This document shows positions 8,276-15,917 of a stretch of DNA of 62,212 nt, one piece after another. Positions within the stretch are counted from its first letter, which is position 1. Every line of letters starts with the position of its first letter. The notes below the pieces were generated by a model. It was not told the origin of the DNA, searched no databases, and worked only from the letters and a program-made list of their open reading frames with translations. The stretch comes from Patescibacteria group bacterium (lineage in GTDB: Bacteria; Patescibacteriota; Gracilibacteria; UM-FILTER-43-11), in NCBI GenBank assembly GCA_029260955.1, contig JAJDCF010000007.1:1-62212 (forward strand), written 5' to 3'. A program made the translations under genes and the position numbers.

Positions 8276-9163
8276 ATGTTAAGAAGTCTCATCAGCATCC
8301 TCATGCTCACTAGCATCGCTGCTCCAAGTGGTGGGGCTATTTATGATGTTACTGCTCCACAGGCTTTTGATGAAACAAGCTTGTTGGAAGTGAGTCCGAT
8401 TCCTATACTTCGGGATGACGCGCTTAATCCGGACATTGGGGCAAAGGCGGCACTTATTATGGATTACGACACAGGCCTTGTGCTCTACGACAAAAATATG
8501 CACGAAGAGATGCCGATGGCGAGTCTGACCAAAATTATGACAGCTATTTTGATTCTTGAAGACCATGACCTTTCTGAAGTGGTAACTGTTGGCTCAGGTT
8601 TTCCTGATTTAGAAGGAGTACGAATTTGGCTTAGACAGGGCGAAAAGCTTACTGTTCACGATCTTCTGCAGGCTCTTCTTATTCGCTCTGCCGGAGATGC
8701 GGCGATGGCACTAGCTGAGCATCACAGTGGAACGGTAGAAGAATTTGTGAATGCGATGAATGAGCGAACCAAAGAGCTAAATTTGATTCATACACAGTTC
8801 AAAAACCCGGTTGGTCTGGATGACGAGGGGCACTATTCTTCAGCTTATGACCTGGCAATTCTTAGTAAGTATGCCCTACATTTTAGTACTTTTCGGTCTA
8901 TCGTGGGAATGAGTGAGGCCAGTATTTCTTCTGTGGATGACAAGTTTCACCACCATTTCGACTCCACTAATTACCTGCTCAACAGTTACCTTGATATTTT
9001 GGGAGTTAAGACAGGTACGACTGCGGGGGCAGGAAAAAGTCTGATCAACTTGGCTCGTGACGACCGGGGAAATGAGATAATTGCGGTTCTTTTAAATAGC
9101 CCTGCTCGATTCCAAGAGAACAAAAGCATGATCGACTGGGCTTTTCGAAGTTATATGTGGTAA
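8276..9163 (+). CDS. D-alanyl-D-alanine carboxypeptidase (S11 family)
   Basis: A 295-residue secreted penicillin-binding-protein-type peptidase that would trim the terminal D-Ala of peptidoglycan stems. The N-terminal hydrophobic segment (2-16) is the export signal. The nucleophile motif SLTK is at 83-86 and KTGT at 245-248. The second motif, normally SxN, reads S138-A-G140 followed by DAAMALAEH, so the catalytic-triad Asn appears replaced by Gly. There is no C-terminal amphipathic anchor of the PBP5 type; the protein ends soon after the catalytic domain. It follows ftsQ closely and is probably co-transcribed. Activity may be altered or absent. Confidence 0.88.
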   Translation: MLRSLISILMLTSIAAPSGGAIYDVTAPQAFDETSLLEVSPIPILRDDALNPDIGAKAALIMDYDTGLVLYDKNMHEEMPMASLTKIMTAILILEDHDLSEVVTVGSGFPDLEGVRIWLRQGEKLTVHDLLQALLIRSAGDAAMALAEHHSGTVEEFVNAMNERTKELNLIHTQFKNPVGLDDEGHYSSAYDLAILSKYALHFSTFRSIVGMSEASISSVDDKFHHHFDSTNYLLNSYLDILGVKTGTTAGAGKSLINLARDDRGNEIIAVLLNSPARFQENKSMIDWAFRSYMW

Positions 9164-9181
9164 GTCTCTGACAACTTATTT

Positions 9182-9727
9182 CTAGGCAGCTGCTGCTGGT
9201 GGAGTGCTTGAGGCTGCTGGTGCAGGTGCCGGTATATCGTTATCGTTTGCTGCAGCTTCTGATCCACCACCTCCACCGGGACCATAAATGTCCAATGTTC
9301 TATTTACACAGTTGCTTATTTTATCAAAAGCTTGGACTGCGGCTTTTCCCGGTATCTTTGCTGCTGCTACACCTGTATTGAAGGTGGTTTTTGCAGCTGC
9401 TACGGCTGTTGGAACAGGTGACACCATTACTTTTGCCACATTCTTACACATATTACCCATGCCCTTCATAGCTGTACAGACGCCTTTGACGGGTTGAAGT
9501 GTCACTATTTGTGTGCAGGCTTTAAGACTGTCTGTCACTGCGCCTACGGGTGCATCAACTAGTGCACTTAGTGCCTTCTTAGCCTCAATCGTAACGGAGC
9601 CACTACCTTTACATGTATCAATTACACCATTGCATGTATTTATAGCTGCTGATTTGACTGATTCAGCACTAGGTATAGCGCTTTCTGCTGCTTCTCTGGC
9701 TGTGTTTACGGCACTTCCAATACCCAT
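9182..9727 (-). CDS. hypothetical Ala-rich protein with ANDNDI tail motif
   Basis: A 181-residue protein with no recognised domain: mostly small residues and predicted amphipathic helices, six Cys (for example NTCNG, DTCKG, KACTQ, GVCTA, NMCKN, SNCVN), a GPGGGGG hinge at about residue 149, then a tail with AANDNDIPAPAP and Pro/Ala repeats. No clear signal peptide. It is the second gene of a two-gene leftward unit, 2 nt after the 95-residue gene. The ANDNDI string also occurs near the C-terminus of the small protein at 60730-61020. Function unknown. Confidence 0.55.
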   Translation of the reverse strand: MGIGSAVNTAREAAESAIPSAESVKSAAINTCNGVIDTCKGSGSVTIEAKKALSALVDAPVGAVTDSLKACTQIVTLQPVKGVCTAMKGMGNMCKNVAKVMVSPVPTAVAAAKTTFNTGVAAAKIPGKAAVQAFDKISNCVNRTLDIYGPGGGGGSEAAANDNDIPAPAPAASSTPPAAAA

Positions 9728-9729
9728 TA

Positions 9730-10017
9730 TTATTTGAGTTTATTATAAATTGATTGAATTTTCAGCTCATCTTGTATACCAGTAAGAGATTCGGTATCTG
9801 TTGCAAGAGCTTTGTCAAAAACAGCCATGTCAGACTGCAAAGACTCCTCCCCTTCCTTTGCTAAAGCGTTTAGCTTATTTAGCTTATCGACTTCAGTTTC
9901 TGGTGTATTTTGAATAGCTACCTTCAGCATTTCAAAGTAATTTTGGTAGAGTTCCATGGTCGCTTTATAAAGCTCTTCCACGTCTGCCAGTGTTTGTTTT
10001 GCTGCAGTCAAATCCAT
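9730..10017 (-). CDS. hypothetical helical protein, 95 aa
   Basis: Almost entirely alpha-helical by composition: two long helices (about 3-38 and 44-90) split around NTPETEVD, no Cys, no membrane segment. Size and helix-hairpin shape recall WXG100 secretion substrates, but there is no WxG turn and no ESX gene nearby, so I do not make that call. It is first in a unit with the 181-residue gene. A well-formed promoter places the predicted start of transcription at the ATG itself, implying a leaderless message. Confidence 0.6.
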   Translation of the reverse strand: MDLTAAKQTLADVEELYKATMELYQNYFEMLKVAIQNTPETEVDKLNKLNALAKEGEESLQSDMAVFDKALATDTESLTGIQDELKIQSIYNKLK

Positions 10018-10023
10018 CTAAAT

Positions 10024-10052
10024 ATTTTACCATATTATGTATTTTGGGTCAA
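10024..10052 (-). promoter_or_regulatory. promoter giving a predicted leaderless mRNA
   Basis: On the minus strand: TTGACC (10047-10052), 17-nt spacer ending in TGG, TAAAAT (10024-10029). Counting the usual 6-7 nt downstream puts +1 at about 10017, the A of the ATG of the 95-residue gene. Confidence 0.65.
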
Positions 10053-10236
10053 TGATAGTTCCTTGCACAAACCTCAAAATAATGGCAAAATCCATACGAT
10101 CTAATGGACTCCCGCAATTCATGTTTATTCTTAGTCTTCTCTCATAAATAAGGACAAAGCAAATATTGAGGCTCGATTCGCCAGACATGCCAAGCTAGAT
10201 TCACAAGCTACTCCAAGCAATTCTGTTCCTACGGCA

Positions 10237-11313
10237 GTGCCACGGAAGTCACTTTTTGCTTGGCCAATCGACAAACTTCAGCGAATTATGGGGGTAGATT
10301 GCGAGAACTCCAGTATTTCCAGATTAGTTCGTAAAATGGTGGCCATCAGTGCAGCTTTTTTTGTCGTTAGCTCCTTTGGCCCAATGTACAGCCTTACCGA
10401 AGGGCATTTTCACTATGAAGATGCAGGATTTATCGAGTTTGCTGGCCAAGAGACGGACAACATACTCGCTGATATCATGACGGAGGACGGCTTTCTTCTT
10501 AAGCCTGCTCTGAACTCGACAGAAGGGGATCGCAGTACCGCTAGCGAGGTCTTTGCTTACGAGGTAGAGCCGGGTGACACTCTCTCTTCTTTGGCACAAC
10601 GTTTTGGCATCAAAAAGGAGACTTTGATCATGGAGAACAATCTATGGAATGCCAATAGTCTGCGAACAGGAATGACCATCAAAATCCTTCCTGTAGACGG
10701 CATTGCTCATGTGGTTAAAAAGGGTGATACAGTTGAAAAGATTGCCAAAAAATATAAGGTTGATGTTGAGACAATCGTTCGTCAAAATCAGTTGGAAGGG
10801 GAGGAAGTTTTACTTGCTGACTCAGCACTGATTATTCCTGGAGCAAAGAAGAGTGTCACTCCACCTAAAATTAACTATGGTGTAAGCGCACCTTCCAACC
10901 CAGCGATGTACAGTTATTCCGGTGGTGGAAGTGGGCGACTTATATGGCCGACATTGGGTAGCGCAAAATTGACTCAAGGCTTCCGTGGAGGCCACTATGC
11001 AATCGATATTGGTAATCGAGCTAAAGGTCCAATCTTTGCAGCTGCTGGAGGTAAGGTAATCAAGTCTGGGTATGGTTGGAATGGAGGCTATGGAAACTAC
11101 GTTATTCTCGATCATGGAAACGGAATGCAGACACTTTATGCTCACAACGAAAAGCTTTACGTGACCGAGGGGCAGTATGTTGACCAAGGGCAGACTCTAG
11201 CGTGGATGGGCCGCTCAGGACGTGTTTATGGACCTACCGGAATTCATCTCCACTTCGAAGTGCGCATTAATGGCGTCAAATATAATCCAATGAGCTTTTA
11301 CTGTAACCTTTAA
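10237..11313 (+). CDS. LysM-domain M23 family metallopeptidase (wall hydrolase)
   Basis: A 358-residue predicted endopeptidase cutting peptidoglycan cross-links. A hydrophobic membrane or signal segment covers about 34-50. Two LysM peptidoglycan-binding domains follow (about 107-153 and 157-201, each opening with GDT), then a lysostaphin/LytM-type domain with zinc and catalytic residues H253xxxD257, H303 in YAH and HLH at 337-339. The only canonical start is the GTG at 10237, but the frame stays open to 10135 and the upstream codons read like protein (NKDKANIEARFARHAK), so translation may begin at an ATA or ATT codon near 10144-10165. Likely role: daughter-cell separation or wall growth. Confidence 0.9.
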   Translation: MPRKSLFAWPIDKLQRIMGVDCENSSISRLVRKMVAISAAFFVVSSFGPMYSLTEGHFHYEDAGFIEFAGQETDNILADIMTEDGFLLKPALNSTEGDRSTASEVFAYEVEPGDTLSSLAQRFGIKKETLIMENNLWNANSLRTGMTIKILPVDGIAHVVKKGDTVEKIAKKYKVDVETIVRQNQLEGEEVLLADSALIIPGAKKSVTPPKINYGVSAPSNPAMYSYSGGGSGRLIWPTLGSAKLTQGFRGGHYAIDIGNRAKGPIFAAAGGKVIKSGYGWNGGYGNYVILDHGNGMQTLYAHNEKLYVTEGQYVDQGQTLAWMGRSGRVYGPTGIHLHFEVRINGVKYNPMSFYCNL

Positions 11314-11504
11314 AAAAGGTTCCAGTACCTCCAAAATATCTGTATTCGCTCTAAATTTTCTTCGCCCAGCTTCGCAGCTTCCTTCACCGCACATGTCGCC
11401 TCACCCGCCTAAATTCTCTACTACTTTTTGTAGCTTTGCTCGTGTGGTCTAGTATACTCTTGGGTATATCGCGGGCTCGCAAAAATTTCTCACTCAGCTA
11501 TTGT

Positions 11505-11774
11505 ATGATGAAAGAAATCCTTCGATTTATTTGGCACATTCCACGAAATCTTTTTATGGGGTTTATTTGGCTATATCAAAAAACGCTTTCACCCGATCAC
11601 AGCTTTTGGGCAAAGGCGGTGAATATCAATGGTTACTGCAAATATCATCCGACTTGTAGTGCATATGCAAAAGAGGCCTTAAAAAAGCATGGGTTTCTTA
11701 AGGGCATGTTCAAAGGAATCCATCGCATTGGGCGCTGTAATCCTTGGTCAGATGGGGGAGTGGATAGGCCTTGA
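11505..11774 (+). CDS. YidD-type membrane protein insertion efficiency factor
   Basis: About 89 residues from the ATG at 11505. The open frame runs back to 11436, but the family begins close to this Met. The family signature is clear: YCKYHPTCSAYAKEA, then HGFLKGMFKGIHRIGRCNPW and GGVD near the end, with the conserved Cys residues. An N-terminal amphipathic helix (LRFIWHIPRNLFMGFIWLYQ) associates with the membrane. In well-studied bacteria YidD helps YidC insert inner-membrane proteins and is encoded beside rnpA and yidC. Here it stands alone, ending directly against the stop of the convergent 137-residue gene. Confidence 0.88.
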   Translation: MMKEILRFIWHIPRNLFMGFIWLYQKTLSPDHSFWAKAVNINGYCKYHPTCSAYAKEALKKHGFLKGMFKGIHRIGRCNPWSDGGVDRP

Positions 11775-12188
11775 TTAGGCAATGGCAGATAGGGGAAGCT
11801 CTCTACTTTTCAAAGCTTTGCGATCGAGCTTCGTGGGTATGGAATCTATAAGGTCATTAAGCTCGCCACGCTTGATCCCCATTTTTTCTGCGTCATCAAT
11901 AAAGGCAAAGACTTCAAAATAATCCTCTTTCCCTAGACTCTGCTTTAGTTTGCTAAGAATATCATCTATTTTTTCTTGTTTAAGTGTGGCTTTCGCTTCC
12001 TTTCTGGCATTTTCGATGTGATCTCCTAGTTTCTGTTCAGGTTCTGTCCTTTCGTTGGCCATTGCCCTAATCCAAAGCTTGGCCGTTTCCTGGTTCATTT
12101 TTGGAAATTTATTACGAAGAAATTCAACAGTTGCTTCTTCAGCTGCCTGCTTCTCGGTCAAAGGGCGCGGTAGGTTTGTTTTAGACAT
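11775..12188 (-). CDS. hypothetical protein, 137 aa
   Basis: No family recognised. A soluble, charged, mostly helical protein with no Cys, no signal peptide and no membrane segment. The middle (about 55-95) is rich in Lys/Glu heptads (ARKEAKATLKQEKIDDILSKLKQ), suggesting a coiled coil. It lies 71 nt downstream of the DHH phosphoesterase gene on the same strand and may share its transcript. Between them is a perfect 9-bp inverted repeat (12212-12231). Its stop abuts the yidD stop. Confidence 0.55.
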   Translation of the reverse strand: MSKTNLPRPLTEKQAAEEATVEFLRNKFPKMNQETAKLWIRAMANERTEPEQKLGDHIENARKEAKATLKQEKIDDILSKLKQSLGKEDYFEVFAFIDDAEKMGIKRGELNDLIDSIPTKLDRKALKSRELPLSAIA

Positions 12189-12211
12189 TTTATTTTTGGT
12201 TATTGTTTTGG

Positions 12212-12231
12212 CCCAAAGGGCCCCCTTTGGG
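12212..12231. repeat. perfect 9-bp inverted repeat between DHH gene and 137-aa gene
   Basis: CCCAAAGGG (12212-12220), two-base spacer, CCCTTTGGG (12223-12231). A short T-run follows on the plus strand (GTTTT), yet both flanking genes run leftward and no T-run follows on that strand. It may slow or cut the leftward transcript, or hide the start region of the 137-residue gene. It is not a canonical terminator for the flanking genes. Confidence 0.5.
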
Positions 12232-12259
12232 GTTTTAGTCCTCGCTTCCGACGAGAATA

Positions 12260-13984
12260 CTAAGAAGTTGGTTGAACATCTTCTGTTGGGTTATTTAGGT
12301 TTATATTTTGGTCAGGTTGTACTACTTGTGGTGCTTCAGGCATTTCGGGTGTAGGAGGATTTTGCTCTGGTTCTTGCGGAGCAGGTGGAATTTCTTTTGG
12401 TGCTTCAGGCTGTGGCGTTGGTTCTGGAGTAGGTTGCGCTTCAGGCTGAGGTTGTACGTCCTGCTTTTTAGGTTGTCCTTCTTGAAACTTATATTCTGTC
12501 TTTGGCTTCCTGTTTCTTGACCTCTTGCGCTTTGGTTTTTGCACATTTGGCTGAGTTTCGGGCTGAGCTTTAGGTTGAGCAGGAGTTTCTTCAGTTTTCT
12601 CATTCTTCGGAGTACGTTCATCTTTAAAGTCCAAATACTGAGAAGTGGTTGGCCCTTTTTTGGATGTTTTAACTTCTTCTACTTCTTTCTTTTGTACTGG
12701 CTCAGGAACTTGCTCAACAGTGTCATCCTTTCCGGCTTCCCCTGCAGATTCAGTTTTTTCTGTTGTCTCCTGCTTCGCCCCATCTGCACTCTGGGAATCA
12801 AGGGGTTTATCTTCAGGGTGAATGTTCAACCTGTTGCCTTGGTATTCTCTAACTTTAGTTAGAGTATCGTTGATTAGCTGTTCTAGGTTATTGCTGTCAC
12901 GCATCTTAAAGCCAGCGGCTCTCACATGGCCTCCACCACCATTTTCCTGACAAATCTTGCCCACATCCACACTGTTGGTTGTAGAACGCATGCTAACCGA
13001 AACAAAACCCTCGTCGTTATATTTGAAGAGCATGATCAGTTCAGCACCGGGAGCATTAGAAAGTAGGTCGTCAATAATGGACTCGCTTTCTTCCGAAGAT
13101 GCTCCAGATTCCTCTAGATCATGCTTGCTTATACTGGACCAAACCAGGCGATAAATGGGGTCGGTTTCTACCTTAGAAAGCACACTACCCCATAGCTTAA
13201 GGGTGCTCAGCTTCTTTGTCTTATATATGTTCTTGATGATTTCTTGCTGTCGTGCGCCCCTGTCCAGAAGCTTGGCAGCTGTTTCCATGGCATGCGGCGA
13301 AGTATTGGCATGTTGAAAACTGCCTGTGTCGGTAATCAGACCAGCTAAAAGTAGAGTTGCAATGTCTTCGTTGATGTACTTCTTTTGGTATTTCTTCTCC
13401 ATTTCCTCTAGTAGTCCAAGCAATACCTCGGTGGTACTGGCTGCTACCATATCTACCAAATTAATCGTTCCAAAATCAGTGTTACTGGCATGATGATCGA
13501 CATTTATAATTGGCACTTTAAAGAAAAGCTCCGAGTTTTGATCATAAATGGGTCCCAAATGTTCTAGGTTGCCTGTGTCAAAGGTCATGATTAAATCAAA
13601 ACTTCCAACTTCGTGATCGAAGCTTACATCTTCGGGTTTAAAGTGGCCCTTTGAGGGTGTTACAACTATATTCACACTATTCTTATCTTCAGCCAACTTA
13701 TACTTAATCTTATTTAGAGGGGTTCCGCTGATATCCAGTGTGATTACGAAATTCTTTGAAGTGATTGAATTTTGCACCACATTAATAGATGGCAGGAAGC
13801 TGAGGTTATCGGGGGCAGGATCGTTGGTTGCGGCTACGACTTCCTTGCCCAAGCTCTGAAGAACCTGGTACATACTAATCATGGAGCCTAGCCCATCACA
13901 GTCGGCTTTGGCGTGAGTCAGAAGCAGAATGCTCTGGCTTTTATCGATGAGGTTGAAGATTTGATCCTTTAAGTTTGGGTCCAT
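12260..13984 (-). CDS. DHH/DHHA1 family phosphoesterase with Pro/Gln-rich C-terminal tail
   Basis: A 574-residue protein. Residues 1-385 form a NrnA/RecJ-like DHH phosphoesterase: H24, D28 and D30 in THAKADCDGLGS; D135 in FDTGN; DHH at 163-165; D219 in LITDTG; and the DHHA1 substrate motif GGGGHVRAAGF at 349-359. Relatives hydrolyse short oligoribonucleotides, pAp or cyclic dinucleotides. The remaining ~185 residues are a disordered-looking tail rich in Lys, Glu, Gln and Pro with a basic RKRSRNRKPK patch, unusual for the family and possibly RNA- or protein-binding. Two consensus promoters precede it (14008-14086). Substrate is not decidable from sequence. Confidence 0.88.
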   Translation of the reverse strand: MDPNLKDQIFNLIDKSQSILLLTHAKADCDGLGSMISMYQVLQSLGKEVVAATNDPAPDNLSFLPSINVVQNSITSKNFVITLDISGTPLNKIKYKLAEDKNSVNIVVTPSKGHFKPEDVSFDHEVGSFDLIMTFDTGNLEHLGPIYDQNSELFFKVPIINVDHHASNTDFGTINLVDMVAASTTEVLLGLLEEMEKKYQKKYINEDIATLLLAGLITDTGSFQHANTSPHAMETAAKLLDRGARQQEIIKNIYKTKKLSTLKLWGSVLSKVETDPIYRLVWSSISKHDLEESGASSEESESIIDDLLSNAPGAELIMLFKYNDEGFVSVSMRSTTNSVDVGKICQENGGGGHVRAAGFKMRDSNNLEQLINDTLTKVREYQGNRLNIHPEDKPLDSQSADGAKQETTEKTESAGEAGKDDTVEQVPEPVQKKEVEEVKTSKKGPTTSQYLDFKDERTPKNEKTEETPAQPKAQPETQPNVQKPKRKRSRNRKPKTEYKFQEGQPKKQDVQPQPEAQPTPEPTPQPEAPKEIPPAPQEPEQNPPTPEMPEAPQVVQPDQNINLNNPTEDVQPTS

Positions 13985-14007
13985 AGAGATATTAGTGTAG
14001 AAGATAT

Positions 14008-14037
14008 ATTATAAAATAATTTACGTGTTTTGTACAA
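14008..14037 (-). promoter_or_regulatory. promoter P2 of DHH gene
   Basis: Minus strand TTGTAC (14032-14037), 18-nt spacer, TATAAT (14008-14013). Expected start about 14001, 17 nt before the ATG at 13984. Confidence 0.6.
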
Positions 14038-14057
14038 TTTCACTAGGTCAATGCTTA

Positions 14058-14086
14058 ATTATAAAACATATTAAAAAATATGTCAA
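14058..14086 (-). promoter_or_regulatory. promoter P1 of DHH gene with palindromic spacer
   Basis: Minus strand TTGACA (14081-14086), 17-nt spacer, TATAAT (14058-14063): a perfect consensus promoter. The spacer is filled by the inverted repeat ACATATT/AATATGT with a 4-nt centre (14066-14083), which is a plausible operator and might also act as a weak hairpin after murC. Confidence 0.7.
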
Positions 14087-14111
14087 GTATTTTGATATCT
14101 TTTTTTGTTAT

Positions 14112-15431
14112 TTAGGTGGCAGACAAGTAGTCTTCACCAATTTTGTATACATCTCCTGCGCCCATAGTAACGGCAAGATCACCCTTTTTTAATTCTTTTT
14201 TGAGTGTTTCTAGGGTTTTTTCAGCATTTTCACCCCAACGACAGTTAGAATGTTGTTTGCTTATGGCTTTTACCAATTTTTCGGCAGAGATTTTAGCTTT
14301 ATCTTCATCTGTGTCGCGTGCCTCAAAAATATTCGGAATAATTACCATATCAGCATCACCAAAAGCATTAGCAAAATGATCTAGTAGTTCGTGCGTGCGA
14401 GAGTACTGATGTGGCTGAAAAATGCAGATCAGTCTTCTGCCGGGATTGGCTTCTTTAAGAGCTTTAAGGGTTGCGCGTACTTCTGTTGGGTGATGTCCAT
14501 AATCATCCATGATCAGTGCTCCATTTTTTTCGCCTTTTTTCTCCAGTCGCCTAGCTGTTCCGGAGAAGTTTTGCAGACCATTTCGTACACCGTGCATGTT
14601 TTTGGTTATTTGTTTGGCAGCTTCTAAAGCATGGGCGGCGTTCATTTGATTGAATTCGCCGGGTACATTTAGACTGAGATTTTTGCTTGCTGCTGATGCA
14701 ACAGGAAGCTTTTTGCCTTTGTATGATTCGCTGATTAACCGGCAATTTTCATCCTCCTCGTTATAAACCAAAAATCCATCTTCCGGTATTTTTGAAACCA
14801 ATTCCTGATAGGCAGAAAGATAATCTGCTTCACTTTTGTAATAATCCACATGTTCCAGTTCGCAGTTCAAAAGCACTACTCCGAATGGTTGAAAGTGCAA
14901 AAAGGAGCGCCTGTATTCGCAGCCCTCTGCCACTAGCCACTGACTATGACCAATCTGAATATTCCTATTTTCAAAGGTAGGCACCCTACTGCCGACTATT
15001 ACTGTTGGATCTTCACCAGCTTTAATAAGTGCCAGGCCTAGCATGGCAGTGGTTGTAGTTTTGCCATGAGTTCCTGCTATTACAATCGTCTTTTTGTGAG
15101 TGGATAGTTGCCCCAGGGCTTCAAAGTAACTCAAAGTCGAAATTTCACGTTTGTTGGCTTCCAAGAATTCAGGATTCTCTTTTTTGTCTATGGCCTCGGA
15201 GTAAATAACCAGCTCACATAGCTCACTCAAATTATCCTTACTATGTCCGATGTGAATTTGTACCCCCTCCTTTTCCAGCTTTTCCGTGGTCGGATTTGGT
15301 GCAATGTCAGAGCCACTCACTTTGATTCCATGAGCTATAGCCATATAGGCAAGTGCGCTAATGCCGCTTCCGCCAACCCCTATAAAATGTATGTGTCGAA
15401 AATTGTCTAACATATTTAGTTCAGGTAACAT
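14112..15431 (-). CDS. murC: UDP-N-acetylmuramate--L-alanine ligase
   Basis: About 439 residues. MurC adds L-Ala to UDP-MurNAc, the first amino acid step of peptidoglycan precursor synthesis in the cytoplasm. The N-terminal Rossmann motif HFIGVGGSGISALAY binds the UDP part, AGTHGKTTTTAML is the ATP P-loop, NCELEHVDYY and the DDYGHHPTEVRATL block are family-specific, and FQPHQYSRT is in the C-terminal domain. The frame opens at a TTG (15449); ATG codons at 15431 and 15413 are better, and 15413 would put the Rossmann strand closest to the start. All options sit head-to-head with the ftsB-like gene starting at 15441. Confidence 0.96.
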   Translation of the reverse strand: MLPELNMLDNFRHIHFIGVGGSGISALAYMAIAHGIKVSGSDIAPNPTTEKLEKEGVQIHIGHSKDNLSELCELVIYSEAIDKKENPEFLEANKREISTLSYFEALGQLSTHKKTIVIAGTHGKTTTTAMLGLALIKAGEDPTVIVGSRVPTFENRNIQIGHSQWLVAEGCEYRRSFLHFQPFGVVLLNCELEHVDYYKSEADYLSAYQELVSKIPEDGFLVYNEEDENCRLISESYKGKKLPVASAASKNLSLNVPGEFNQMNAAHALEAAKQITKNMHGVRNGLQNFSGTARRLEKKGEKNGALIMDDYGHHPTEVRATLKALKEANPGRRLICIFQPHQYSRTHELLDHFANAFGDADMVIIPNIFEARDTDEDKAKISAEKLVKAISKQHSNCRWGENAEKTLETLKKELKKGDLAVTMGAGDVYKIGEDYLSAT

Positions 15432-15440
15432 GTTAGCATT

Positions 15441-15914
15441 ATGATGCAAAAAAAGTCATTCACATTTCAGCTATTTATTATGGGCGGCTTCTTCTTCTTT
15501 TTCTATATGTTCTTTGCACTCGCCACCTCTATTTATCGTGATTACAAATTAGAGACTGAAATTGAAACATTTGAGGACGTCATTAATGATCTTGCAGATA
15601 GGGCGAATCAGAAGCCATCAGACTTGAAATATTTACAGTCTGATGAGTACAAAGATCGCTATGCTAAGGAAAATCTTAACCTGCTGAATCCAGGGGAAAA
15701 GCTGATTATTTTGCCGGACCCAAAGCAGAATGTGGAACAAGGTCCAGTTGAATTAATGACTGACATACTGTCGCCTAATTCTGTTTTAAACAAGCCGAAT
15801 AATCAACAATGGTGGGGGTACTTTTTTGGGCAAACCTTGTCAGTTGATACTACAACCAATAATGTTCCTAATCGCTTCTTTGAGCCTGAAGAGTCTGAGC
15901 CTATTGAGAGCTGA
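15441..15914 (+). CDS. ftsB: septum formation initiator family protein (FtsB/DivIC-like)
   Basis: A 157-residue single-pass membrane protein: a short basic head, a Phe-rich membrane helix (about 8-29), a coiled-coil stretch (about 33-55) and the family motif KENLNLLNPGEKLIILPDP, the usual end of FtsB/DivIC proteins (about 80-110 residues). Here ~60 further residues follow, Asn/Gln/Trp-rich, with no known domain. FtsB pairs with FtsL and FtsQ at the septum. It is divergent from murC, with start codons only about 10 nt apart. It precedes a repeat cluster. Confidence 0.78.
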   Translation: MMQKKSFTFQLFIMGGFFFFFYMFFALATSIYRDYKLETEIETFEDVINDLADRANQKPSDLKYLQSDEYKDRYAKENLNLLNPGEKLIILPDPKQNVEQGPVELMTDILSPNSVLNKPNNQQWWGYFFGQTLSVDTTTNNVPNRFFEPEESEPIES

Positions 15915-15917
15915 GTC

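Noticed and set aside
9230..9250. AANDND in the 181-aa protein as a tmRNA degradation tag
   Set aside because: It is internal to the chain, encoded in the gene itself and followed by more than a dozen residues; tags are added by tmRNA, not by the gene.
9730..10017. WXG100/ESX secretion substrate
   Set aside because: Right size and helical hairpin, but no WxG motif, no YxxxD/E end and no secretion ATPase nearby.
11436..11504. N-terminal extension of YidD from 11436
   Set aside because: The 23 extra residues are not family-like; the conserved start is the ATG at 11505 or 11508.
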